A stretch of 64,000 nucleotides of DNA, from positions 45,086 through 109,085 of the forward strand of contig JAQWMX010000010.1 in NCBI GenBank assembly GCA_029246545.1, in the 5' to 3' direction. Below the pieces are notes generated by a model. That model saw only the letters and a program-made list of their open reading frames with translations. It was not told the origin of the DNA and did not search any database. Below are positions 48,724 to 57,621 of this stretch, piece by piece (within the stretch, counting starts at the first letter, position 1; each line of letters begins with the position of its first letter). A program made the position numbers and the translations under genes. The DNA comes from Gammaproteobacteria bacterium. Lineage in GTDB: Bacteria > Pseudomonadota > Gammaproteobacteria > Pseudomonadales > Pseudohongiellaceae.

Positions 48724-50054
48724 GCAAGCAATCGAGACGTAGGTTTCTGCGAGGCGTTCTAAATGGTGGTGTCGTCTCCGTTGGGCTGCCGCTGCTGAAC
48801 CTTTTTCTTAATGAAAATGGTTCTGCGTTGGCTAACGGAGCACCTATCCCGCTGCGCTTCGGAACCTGGCAGTGGGGAATGGGTATGAATAAGGCTCTAT
48901 TCATACCAAAGCAAACAGGTACGAATTTCGACCTGCCACCGGAAATAGCAATGCTGGCGCCCGTGCAGCAGCACATCAACCTCTTTACTAATTTCGATGT
49001 CTATCGGGACGATAACCCCAATGTCTGCCATCACACGGGTTGGGTATTGATGCGCACCGGCACAGCGCCGATGCATGCCAACGATTTACCGGGTGAGACG
49101 ATCGACGTAACTGTTGGGCGGCACATCGGTAAACAGACGCGATACCTTTCTCTGAGTGCAGCAGCTACTGGCGATGCGCGTGACAGTTACAGCTATGAAG
49201 ATGGCTCTTCAATCAACACGCCAGAGTGGTCGCCACTGCGGTTCTATCATCGACTGTTCGGGAACGATTTTCAGGATCCGAATGCTGAGACCTTCACGCC
49301 GGATCCTCGGATCATGGTCCGAAAGAGTGCTCTCTCCGCGGTGCTCGACGATACAAGGAAACTAAACAATCAGCTTGGCGCAGAGGATCGGGCGCGGCTC
49401 GATCAGTACATGAGTGGAATTCGCGACCTCGAGCGTCGCTTCGATCTGCAGCTGACACGGCCGGAACCCCGTGAAGCATGCGTTTTAGCGGAGCCGCCCC
49501 GCGACCTGCCGAATGGAACGGGTGCAGACCTTGTTTCTCAGCGGCATCGGATGTTTGTGGATCTGATGATGATTGCCATGGCCTGTGACCAGACTCGAGT
49601 CACCAACGTTAATTACACTTCACCGTTCGCTGGTACGACGAAACCAGGATATGACAAACCGCACCACACAGCAACGCACGAAGAGCCTTTCGACGAAGAG
49701 CTGCAATGTCAGCCTAATTGTTCGTGGTACACGCAGCGCGCCATGGACGAGTGGGCCTATTACGTGCAGGCGCTTGCTGATTTCAAGGAAGGCGACGGAT
49801 CGCTGCTCGACAATTCTTTGATATATGCAACAACGGACCAATCGTACGCCAAGATACACTCCATAGAAGGTCTCCCGATGTTTACAGCAGGCAATGCTGG
49901 TGGCCGAATCAAGACTGGTATGCATATAAACGGCGCAGGCGACCAAGCAAGCAGGCTTGGGTATACGTTGCAGCGCCTGTTTGGAGTCGAGATCGATGCC
50001 TGGGGAACCAAGAGCAACAGAACATCGAGTGAAATCCGTGAAATCATCGCTTAG
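48720..50054 (+). CDS. DUF1552 protein with Tat signal
   Basis: This 444-residue exported protein begins with a twin-arginine signal (SRRRFLRGVLNGGVVSVGLP). The DUF1552 body follows (GTWQWGMGMNKALFIP, TNFDVYRDDNPNVCHHTGW, RRFDLQLTRPEP, HTATHEEPFDE). DUF1552 is related to sulfatase/alkaline-phosphatase-like DUF1501 proteins and typically follows DUF1592 in the same operon. The Tat signal implies folding, perhaps with a cofactor, before export. The enzymatic activity is not known. It is translated with the preceding gene by ATGA overlap. Confidence 0.82.
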   Translation: MSKQSRRRFLRGVLNGGVVSVGLPLLNLFLNENGSALANGAPIPLRFGTWQWGMGMNKALFIPKQTGTNFDLPPEIAMLAPVQQHINLFTNFDVYRDDNPNVCHHTGWVLMRTGTAPMHANDLPGETIDVTVGRHIGKQTRYLSLSAAATGDARDSYSYEDGSSINTPEWSPLRFYHRLFGNDFQDPNAETFTPDPRIMVRKSALSAVLDDTRKLNNQLGAEDRARLDQYMSGIRDLERRFDLQLTRPEPREACVLAEPPRDLPNGTGADLVSQRHRMFVDLMMIAMACDQTRVTNVNYTSPFAGTTKPGYDKPHHTATHEEPFDEELQCQPNCSWYTQRAMDEWAYYVQALADFKEGDGSLLDNSLIYATTDQSYAKIHSIEGLPMFTAGNAGGRIKTGMHINGAGDQASRLGYTLQRLFGVEIDAWGTKSNRTSSEIREIIA

Positions 50055-51375
50055 CTTTATCTCAGTGACAATTTTGTCGTGCATGACTACTACCATCCAT
50101 GCGCAGGATCTCACAGAAGCTTGGGTGAATGAGCCCATGCCGGTAGGCATTCAGATTATATCGACCGAAATCGCAGGACCGACATTCGCGGATGCAGATG
50201 GTCGCACCTTCTATGTATGGCCGTTGAAGGCGATGCGGGCCGGTATCACCGGCGACGCGCCAGGCAAATCGGACTGCAAAAATGAAAAACTCATTTTAAC
50301 GGCCGGACTCATGAGTCCCTATCCCCCGGGTTTGGCCTTGCCCAATGCAGAAACGCGACCTACCTGCACTGACATATGGCCACCAGTGCTTGCGGCAGAA
50401 AATGCGCAGGAGGTTGGTAACTGGTCGATCATTCAGCGCGACGACGCTACTCAGCAGTGGGCGTACAAGGATCAGGCCGTTTATACCTACACAAGAGACC
50501 CGGCTCCAGGTGATGTATTCGGGACGGATATCCAGGAAGAATCAGGATCTCTCGACAGGCCTGCTTATAGGAGGTCGATCGGCCCGATGTCGTTGACCCC
50601 TCCGGGGTTTGCAGTTGCGCCTCGGGTCATGGGCATGGGCCGGACCTTAACGACTGACGAAGGGTGGTCTATCTATGTTAATGAACAGGACACTGAGGAA
50701 TCGACCATCTGCCATGATGAATGTACGCTTACCTGGGTTCCTATTCTCTCACCCGCCCTGGCAATTCCTCAGGGTGAATGGGGAATGTTCGAACGATCGC
50801 CCGGTGAGTATCAATGGACATTTCGGAGTAAGCCACTTTACCGATATGAGCCTGATCCGAAAACACAGGGTGTGGAAGGGGCTGATGTTCCAGGCTGGAG
50901 CAATGTATATACGCAGAAAGCGCCGGCATACCCTGAGAGTTTCACCGTTCAGACGGGCTTCGTCGGGGACGTTCTGGGGGACTCAAGGGGCAGGACGATC
51001 TACACCTATAATTGTACTGAAGATACATTCGATCAGTTACGCTGTGATCACCCGGATGACACACAGGTCTATCGAAAAGCCATGTGTGGCGCCGGGGATC
51101 AGGGAAAGTGCCTCGAAAATTGGCTCTATGTGGAAGCAATGCCAGGAGAGGCGAGCCGCAGTCGTAGCTGGAGTATTGTTTCCATAGACACTGGCACTGG
51201 CCATTACGCCACCCCGGATCAGCAGAATTCAATCCGGGTCTGGGCCTGGCGCGGCAGGCCGGTATACACCTTCTCGGATGATCAGCAGCCGGGTGATACC
51301 TATGGTTCGGATGTGGGTGAAGTGCGCGGCCAGAAGAACGGCCTGCAGGCTTTCATTTTACGAAATTATTTTTAG
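50038..51375 (+). CDS. Exported protein with PF03640-like secreted repeats
   Basis: I use the GTG at 50038, which overlaps the DUF1552 gene by 17 bases, because it starts directly at a signal peptide (KSSLSFISVTILSCMTTTIHAQ split after residue 20). The 445 residues contain repeats of the form ADADGRTFYVWPL, TTDEGWSIYVNEQ and DSRGRTIYTYNCTED, each followed by a Cys-rich stretch ending in a WVPI/W.Y core. This is the pattern of the short secreted repeats of COG4315/PF03640. Pairs of cysteines suggest disulfides or metal binding. Its function is unknown. Confidence 0.7.
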   Translation: MKSSLSFISVTILSCMTTTIHAQDLTEAWVNEPMPVGIQIISTEIAGPTFADADGRTFYVWPLKAMRAGITGDAPGKSDCKNEKLILTAGLMSPYPPGLALPNAETRPTCTDIWPPVLAAENAQEVGNWSIIQRDDATQQWAYKDQAVYTYTRDPAPGDVFGTDIQEESGSLDRPAYRRSIGPMSLTPPGFAVAPRVMGMGRTLTTDEGWSIYVNEQDTEESTICHDECTLTWVPILSPALAIPQGEWGMFERSPGEYQWTFRSKPLYRYEPDPKTQGVEGADVPGWSNVYTQKAPAYPESFTVQTGFVGDVLGDSRGRTIYTYNCTEDTFDQLRCDHPDDTQVYRKAMCGAGDQGKCLENWLYVEAMPGEASRSRSWSIVSIDTGTGHYATPDQQNSIRVWAWRGRPVYTFSDDQQPGDTYGSDVGEVRGQKNGLQAFILRNYF

Positions 51376-51386
51376 GGGGTGGGGCT

Positions 51387-52502
51387 GTGAGTGACATATT
51401 AAAGATAAGCCGTTGTTCTTTTTTGATCGCTGGTTTGCTGATAACAACGGCCAATGCTGTTGCTCAGGAAGACGCCAACGCCACAATGCATCAAGACATA
51501 CCAGCGATGGTGCCGGTCGACGGAACCATCGGCTACGCCGTCGCTGGAATATTCGAAGCTATTTATCAGACACCTGGCGGCATAGAAGAGTGTCCGGAAG
51601 GAATGAATCTGGGGCCGCGGGAACGGTTTGTGGCGCTTTACCCCGAAGGAACGCATCGGCCGCTTGTCGAGACACAGCTCAATAGTGAAATTCGAATGTG
51701 GCATCCAAGTCCGGACGACCCCGAGGAGTTCCGATATTTGGAGGCCCAGGGGCCCATAGCGCTGGGACTCAACCTCGACGGAGAAATCAGTCCGAATGAT
51801 TTCACTCACCCGGATGGCACTGGTGGAATAGACAACCAGATTTACCGGCTCATTGGATGCCTCGGGGGATACAGGGGCCCTGATGGTCTCTATTCCTTTG
51901 CTTATCGTCAAGAAACACGTAGACGGGATAATCGTTTACTTATCGAAATCACCGGTGTCGATGATCTGTCGAATGACGATGAGGTAATTGTCAATCTCTA
52001 TCGGGGGCGCGATGATATGATCACCAATGCAACAGGAGGCCAAAATTATGTGGCTGGTGGCTCGCAACGAATCGATACGCGAATGGGATCAAGAACGACA
52101 CAGCAGACCCGCGGAAGAATCGTCGATGGCGTACTGACAACAGTACCGATTCCAGAATTTCTTATTTCATACAATTTTCTGGACACCCTTAGTGTGCAGA
52201 AATTCCGCGATTTCCGGCTGCAGCTGAGCCTTACGCCTACTCGTGCCGAAGGCCTGAGTGGGGGCTATGTGGAAACTGAAGCCTGGATGACGCATGTGAA
52301 CAGAAACATATCATCACACCATCTGGCTGCAGGTCAGACACCCACAGCCCAGATGAATCAGGTGATTCGACGACTCGCCGATGCTTATCCTGATCCCGAG
52401 ACCGGGGAGAATACACATATCTCACATGCCTACGATATAGATGCGATTCAGGTGTTCATCATCCATCCTGATGAAGAGTCAGGCACCACAAACCCGAACT
52501 GA
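51387..52502 (+). CDS. Unrecognised exported protein, last gene of the operon
   Basis: This 371-residue protein starts with GTG 51387, preceded by a strong AGGGGGTGG, and has a signal peptide ending ANAVAQ. I recognise no family. It contains many short acidic/polar strands (LIEITGVDDLSNDDEVIVNLYRG) and ends TTNPN. The 11-base spacing from the previous gene makes it part of the same operon, so it probably works with the cytochrome and DUF1592/DUF1552 proteins. It could be a substrate-binding or structural component. Confidence 0.6.
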   Translation: MSDILKISRCSFLIAGLLITTANAVAQEDANATMHQDIPAMVPVDGTIGYAVAGIFEAIYQTPGGIEECPEGMNLGPRERFVALYPEGTHRPLVETQLNSEIRMWHPSPDDPEEFRYLEAQGPIALGLNLDGEISPNDFTHPDGTGGIDNQIYRLIGCLGGYRGPDGLYSFAYRQETRRRDNRLLIEITGVDDLSNDDEVIVNLYRGRDDMITNATGGQNYVAGGSQRIDTRMGSRTTQQTRGRIVDGVLTTVPIPEFLISYNFLDTLSVQKFRDFRLQLSLTPTRAEGLSGGYVETEAWMTHVNRNISSHHLAAGQTPTAQMNQVIRRLADAYPDPETGENTHISHAYDIDAIQVFIIHPDEESGTTNPN

Positions 52503-52559
52503 GAGACAAGTAACGCATCGTCTTAAGTACCAAAAAACATCGCCTATGTTCAGACAGGA

Positions 52560-52742
52560 GTGTGTGCGTTCTCGATTCGTACCCAATTAACTAACGGCTT
52601 CCTTGCTTTTGATCTAATGTTCGCTGGCATCGATCCTGCAAGCGCAGCAAAGCAGCTTAGTCATGGTTCGGAAATATTTTTAAGGATTTATTTAGAATGG
52701 ATTGAGGAATACTCAAAGAACAGCGTTAAGACTAGAATTGTT
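52560..52742 (+). pseudogene. C-terminal relic of a tyrosine recombinase (integrase)
   Basis: The reading frame encodes FAGIDPASAAKQLSHGSE followed by IFLRIYLEWI. It aligns with the C-terminal catalytic block of phage/island integrases (AGxNPxxIAxQMGHxSxxMVxxVYGxWM pattern), keeping the His and the nucleophilic Tyr. No upstream catalytic domain remains in frame. The frame runs on into tRNA-Asp, where it is meaningless. The position, touching the tRNA gene, is where an integrative element keeps its integrase. Confidence 0.6.
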
Positions 52743-52744
52743 AA

Positions 52745-52821
52745 TGGCGGACCGGACGGGACTCGAACCCGCGACCTCCGGCGTGACAGGCCGGCATTCT
52801 AACCAGCTGAACTACCGGTCC
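52745..52821 (-). tRNA. tRNA-Asp (GTC)
   Basis: This 77-base tRNA has acceptor GGACCGG pairing CCGGTCC, anticodon GTC in CTGTCAC, T-loop GGTTCGAGTCC, discriminator G and an encoded CCA. Its 3' end faces the integrase relic, so it is the likely attachment target. Confidence 0.97.
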
Positions 52822-52858
52822 GCGACACAAAAAAACACTTAACTTACATTCAACACTT

Positions 52859-52934
52859 TGGTGGGTGATGAGGGATTTGAACCCCCGACATTCGCCTTGT
52901 AAGGGCGACGCTCTCCCAACTGAGCTAATCACCC
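52859..52934 (-). tRNA. tRNA-Val (TAC)
   Basis: This 76-base tRNA has acceptor GGGTGAT pairing ATCACCC, anticodon TAC in CTTACAA, discriminator A and an encoded CCA. It is upstream of tRNA-Asp on the same strand, a Val-Asp pair. Confidence 0.97.
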
Positions 52935-52982
52935 AAAGCGTCAAGGCTGCGCATTTTACCGACTTGCAGCACCATGTCAATT

Positions 52983-55345
52983 CTATTTAGTGGTATATCG
53001 GAAGGTGCCATCCCACTCTTCTGCTAAGTCCTGGTTACGCAGATTTTCTATACGTTCCAGGTACACAGAGTAAAGTAACTTATTTGACTCTTGCTCCTCT
53101 AATGCTTTAAAGCAACCTTCTGCTTTATCCCATTCTTGATGCACATAATGCTCATAAGCAACATGATATTCTTTAACCAATTTATGCATTTCCTCTGTTG
53201 CATCTTTCTCTTCACAAAGAGGCTCATAAATTCGAATAGGTTGCTCTTTAGAACCTTATCAATCAGACGGCAAAGAAAGCCATCAATATGATCATAAGTC
53301 TCTTCACCTATTAAAAACTTCACACCATAAAACTTAGTAATACTTTCCATCCTGGAACCCAAATTTACAGCATCGCCAAGTACAGTATACGAACGCCGAT
53401 AAGTTGAACCCATATCACCAACATTCATAAAGCCAGAATTTATACCTACACCAATATTTGCCTCCGGCAAACCTTGTTCAGCAAAACCTATTTTAAGTTC
53501 TTCAATTTTTGCCAGCATTTCTAGGCCAGCCAATACTGAATTTTTGCGATGATCTGGGTCAGTAATTGGCGCTCCCCAAAAAGCCATCACCATATCGCCT
53601 ACGTATTTATCAATAGTGCCACTGTGATCAAAAATAATGCTGGTAATTGGGGTGAAAAAATCATTCAAGAAAGTTTTTAATTCACTGGCTGTCAAAGCTT
53701 CTGAAATTGAAGTAAATCCTCTAATGTCTGCAAACAGTACACTTAATTCTTTACTTTCTCCGTCAAAGTTATAGTTATCTGGATCGTCCAACATGGCATC
53801 AATGTGCGCAGGTGGAACATACTGATCGAACATCACCTTAATAGCGCGTCTATTCATACCCTCCTTCAAGAAACCATAGGTCATATTTACCACTGTAATT
53901 ATCAAAATCAGGAAAATAAGAATAACCAAGGAAATGTCGAGCTTGTAATCAATCCAAAGTTTGAAATTTAGCGCTAACAATCCCAGCATAAATGCCAGGC
54001 TAGAAAGTCCGAGTAACCCAGCTCCTAAGCGTGGATAAATCAATGAAAGAAATAGGCCAATCATAAAGATAGCCATCGCAACAGCAGCCTCTGCCCAGTC
54101 CGGCCTACTAGGGAAAGGGTTGTTCTGATTAAAATCAAAGCCTGCAAAAACATTGCCGACTCCCTGGCTTTCATTTGATCCTGACTGATCAATAGTGACC
54201 ATAGGTGAGGCATTTAATAAGGCATTTAGCACATTAGCATGGACTTCTACACTTGGATAAACAGCTTCTAGGGGTGTTGAACGTAAATCATAAATACCTG
54301 TGGCTGTTGTGCCGACCAATACGAGGCTGTTTTGTAACTGATCTCTTTCCACATCAGTTAATGTATCCCGCAATATATCCGTAGCCGAAATATAAGCAAA
54401 AGTATCACCTTGCCCTAACTCTGAGCGGCCAATATAGGGAATTAATACTCTGCCATCTACAGTGGTTGGGATAGTGATCTGTCCCATGTTAATTCCTGTG
54501 ACACTTTTAAAATTACCAAAAGAATCAGCTTCGGTTTCGATTGTGAAGTTTTCTTCGAAGTAATAAAGACGCGCCATCTCCAAGGCAAGAGACGGGAATA
54601 ACTGATTTTGGAAATTAAGCACCAAAGGTGTTGAGCGCAGAATTCCATCTCGGTCAGGGATGGTGTCAAAGAAACCACCGCCGATTGCAGCATTCTGTAA
54701 AGTATCTATATTCGCTTCATATCCTTGCATAACGATCAAAGTAGAAAAACCGACATCACCGGCATCAATCTCTGTAATTTGATCGGGCAAAGTACCGTAC
54801 CTGAGTGCTTCAAAAGGGCGAAAAGACATGCCGAGGGCCACATCTGTAGATTGCAGCTTGTCAGCAAAGTAAGCATCTGCATCCATAGCTTGCTGTACAC
54901 GGTCTAAGTCATTAATTAATACCTGGCTTTCACTACCAAGTCTTTCTTCTAGTTCAAGCGCTAGATTTCTTGCCGGCTCAGGAAAAGTGACATCGAATCC
55001 GACTACCAAAGCACCAGCATCGGCCAACCTTTCAACCATATCGCCAATTTTAAAACGTGACCATGGCCACTGACCTTCAGCATCCAAACTCTTTTGGTCA
55101 TAATCTACAATCACGATTTTATGCTCTCCGTCACCACGTGAAGGCATAAAAAGATTAAAACGCTGATCATAAACAATACTATCTAGGCGGTTTATAAATC
55201 CATCAACTGACGGGGGCGCATCCAGATGCAACCATAAAGTAAGCAGCATTCCCAGCAAACCAAGTAAAAGAGGCAATCGAGCCCCTTTTAATATTTGCAG
55301 TTTGGCTCTGCTTAATAGACGAAGAAATAATTTAAAAAAGTGCAT
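52983..55345 (-). pseudogene. CHASE2-domain adenylate/guanylate cyclase, frameshifted near the C-terminus
   Basis: This is a membrane-bound class III nucleotide cyclase. ATG 55345 starts the anchor (MHFFKLFLRLL). An extracellular CHASE2 domain follows (KIVIVDYDQKSLDAEGQWPWSRF). Three hydrophobic segments come next, then the catalytic domain with FADIRGFTSISEA, GDMVMAFWGAP and YTVLGDAVNLGSRMES. Near 53250 the frame breaks: after RLIDKVL, the expected EQPIRIYEPLCEEKDATEEM continues in another frame and ends at 52983. One base, or a 10-base VKGK-coding piece, is missing. The catalytic domain itself is complete. Confidence 0.88.
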
Positions 55346-55417
55346 GCATATCCCTGTACACAGACCGAGGCAATCGCTACACTCAGCGCCGCTAGGAAAC
55401 GATGGTTTTACTGAATT

Positions 55418-55771
55418 ATGGAAATTTACAAAGAGTTTACCTTTGAAGCTGCCCATTTACTGCCTAATGTTCCGGTAGGACATAAGTGTGGTCGCTTACA
55501 TGGTCATTCATATAAAGTGCAAGTTCATGTTTCAGGTGAACCTGATAGCACGACTGGCTGGATCATGGATTTTTCAGAAATTAAAAGTATCGTCAAACCC
55601 ATCATTAAAGAATTAGACCATTATTATTTAAATGATATTCCGGGTCTGGAAAATCCAACTAGCGAAAATATTGCGCAGTGGATATGGCAAAAACTTCAGC
55701 CTCTACTCCCATTAAGTAAAATTATTATTAGTGAAACTTGCACTAGTGGTTGTATCTATCAAGGCGAATAA
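55418..55771 (+). CDS. queD: 6-carboxy-5,6,7,8-tetrahydropterin synthase
   Basis: QueD converts dihydroneopterin triphosphate to carboxytetrahydropterin in queuosine biosynthesis. The 117-residue protein has the zinc histidines FEAAHLLP and LHGHSYKV, the catalytic Cys in HKCGRLHG, the MDFSEIK block and a conserved C-terminus ([16 protein letters not shown]). It is divergent from the cyclase gene with 72 bases between, and no other que gene is adjacent. Confidence 0.95.
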   Translation: MEIYKEFTFEAAHLLPNVPVGHKCGRLHGHSYKVQVHVSGEPDSTTGWIMDFSEIKSIVKPIIKELDHYYLNDIPGLENPTSENIAQWIWQKLQPLLPLSKIIISETCTSGCIYQGE

Positions 55772-55825
55772 AATTCACATAATCCTTAGTCCCTGTTAAT
55801 AGATAATCGCGAGTAAACCTAACTT

Positions 55826-55996
55826 TTGAAAGAATGCAATCAGTGTGGAAAATGTTGCACAAAATACGGTGGAGACGGTCTATCTGTATCGACAAGCGAG
55901 ATAGAATTGTGGGAATCATTCAACCCCGATATATTCAAATATGTCCACGATGGGAGATACACTTGTCAGTACCCAGATGTATCCCCTTTAATATAA
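55826..55996 (+). pseudogene. Truncated YkgJ-like cysteine-cluster protein
   Basis: A TTG-started frame of 56 codons opens with KECNQCGKCCTKYGGDGLSV. That is the CxxCGxCC signature and following motif of YkgJ/UPF0153-type iron/zinc-binding proteins. It continues STSEIELWESFNP and stops after SPLI, about half the family length. The second cysteine group is reduced to one Cys (YTCQYP). I see no shifted continuation, so a deletion is likely. It lies 54 bases after queD. Confidence 0.6.
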
Positions 55997-56112
55997 ATAA
56001 ACTATCACTTCTAAAGAAAAATATAAAATAAAAATTTCACTAATATAATGGGTTAACATCATCGACTCAGTTATGTAAAATAAAGATCAGGCTTTTGGAT
56101 AAGAAAGTTTAG

Positions 56113-57621
56113 ATGAAAAAATGTCTTAGAATCCGTGATGTAATAATATTTTTATTAATCACATTAGTTAGCTGCGACAATAACTCTAGTCCGAGCCAAA
56201 CAATTGCAAATCTTACTTCTGATCCAATCATTACTGAAAATGATAGCGACACCTCTGTATTTATTACTAATCTAGATGTACCCATAGATCAAGAGATTCT
56301 TAGCGCAATATCTTTTTCGATAAGACCGATGGCTAATTCAATATCGGAAGCAATATCTGCTAGATATGAAATAGACAAACTAGAAATTGTAGGCGGAATT
56401 ATAAAATTACCAATATTCGGATTGTATAGTAATTACAGGAATTCTATTGATATAACTTTCACTTTTACAGATAGCTCTGCGAAAAATATGTCTTATGTTG
56501 TCGATGCTGCTGAATATGTTGATCCAAATAATATTTATGATGATATAAGCATTTTATCAAGTGTAAATATAGAAAATAAGCCAACATATAATTATATTTT
56601 TATTGAAGGAAAGCCATCTGGGCCAGTTATTTTAGATATTGATGGGAATATCAGGTGGGTTGGAAATGAAGATATTAATTCAAGGTCTAGTTACTTTGAG
56701 AATAATAGTTTTAAAATTGCTATTGATGGTCGATTGATGACCTTGTCTCTTGACGGATCTCAGTCTGAAACAACTGTTTCTCAAGAAGGTCTTTCAAATA
56801 TAAGTTTCCATCATGAGTTGAGTAAAGGAAAGTTTGGATATTTGGCTCATATTAATGCCGAAAAGAATGGCCCTCAGATTGAAACAATAATACTAGAATT
56901 AAGTCCTAATGGAGAAACTTTGAAAGAATGGGATTTTGGTGAAATATTTTCTGAATATATGATAAATAATGGAGATGATCCCTCTAATTTTGTTCGTGAT
57001 GGCATTGATTGGTTTCATTCAAACTCAGCTATTTATGACCCTTCTGATGATAGCCTAATTGTTTCAAGCCGAGAAAACTTTGTTGTGAAAATTGACTATG
57101 ACACTAATGAAATATTATGGTTGTTAGGGGATGAGAGTAAATTTTGGTATACATATCCATCCCTTTCAGCTTTATCTTTATTTTCTAATGATATAAAACC
57201 TATGGGTCAGCATGGATTATCATTGGTTGAAGGGGAGCTATCGCTTTTCAACAATGGGCAACCAAGTTGGAACAATCCTGGCGGCACTTCATCGGGACAA
57301 AAGTTAAGCTCGAGCATTGCATCGCGTTACCAAATCGATCTAGAAAGCAGGACAGCAGAGCTGACTTGGAATTATGATCCTGGTCTTTATAGTCCTTTTT
57401 GCTCAAGCGTATATAGAGATCAATCTATTGTAAATGGAGACTACCTAGTAACATATTCAGTTATAAGTATTGGCCCTCTCAGATTTGGCGAGCCAGTAAC
57501 AACCTTATTGCATGGAGTTAATGAAGAGAAGGAATTACTATTCGCATTTCAATTTAATACAATACCTTGTAATGTTTGGAATGCTGACCCCATCCACTCT
57601 CTTTCAAATATAATATTTTAA
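56113..57621 (+). CDS. Arylsulfotransferase (AssT)-like lipoprotein
   Basis: This 502-residue protein has a signal peptide and lipobox (LVSC, Cys21). The centre resembles arylsulfotransferases: beta-propeller blades, DWFHSNSAIYD with H302, SSRENFVVKI with R320, and QHGLSLVEGELSLFNNG with H367. These match the positions of the conserved AssT His and Arg residues. I could not confidently place the sulfated active-site histidine near the C-terminus. AssT enzymes move sulfate between phenols in the periplasm, but many homologues have other roles. The gene is AT-rich (22/60 G+C in the line at 57001), unlike the island to its left. Confidence 0.65.
   Translation: MKKCLRIRDVIIFLLITLVSCDNNSSPSQTIANLTSDPIITENDSDTSVFITNLDVPIDQEILSAISFSIRPMANSISEAISARYEIDKLEIVGGIIKLPIFGLYSNYRNSIDITFTFTDSSAKNMSYVVDAAEYVDPNNIYDDISILSSVNIENKPTYNYIFIEGKPSGPVILDIDGNIRWVGNEDINSRSSYFENNSFKIAIDGRLMTLSLDGSQSETTVSQEGLSNISFHHELSKGKFGYLAHINAEKNGPQIETIILELSPNGETLKEWDFGEIFSEYMINNGDDPSNFVRDGIDWFHSNSAIYDPSDDSLIVSSRENFVVKIDYDTNEILWLLGDESKFWYTYPSLSALSLFSNDIKPMGQHGLSLVEGELSLFNNGQPSWNNPGGTSSGQKLSSSIASRYQIDLESRTAELTWNYDPGLYSPFCSSVYRDQSIVNGDYLVTYSVISIGPLRFGEPVTTLLHGVNEEKELLFAFQFNTIPCNVWNADPIHSLSNIIF

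Noticed and set aside
45771..51911. Many long reading frames on the opposite strand and in other frames of the GC-rich island
   Set aside because: They overlap genes with clear export signals and haem motifs, have no recognisable domains, and are expected in GC-richer DNA.
52745..52802. Extension of the integrase relic frame through tRNA-Asp
   Set aside because: The sequence is a tRNA gene on the other strand; the encoded residues there are not meaningful.
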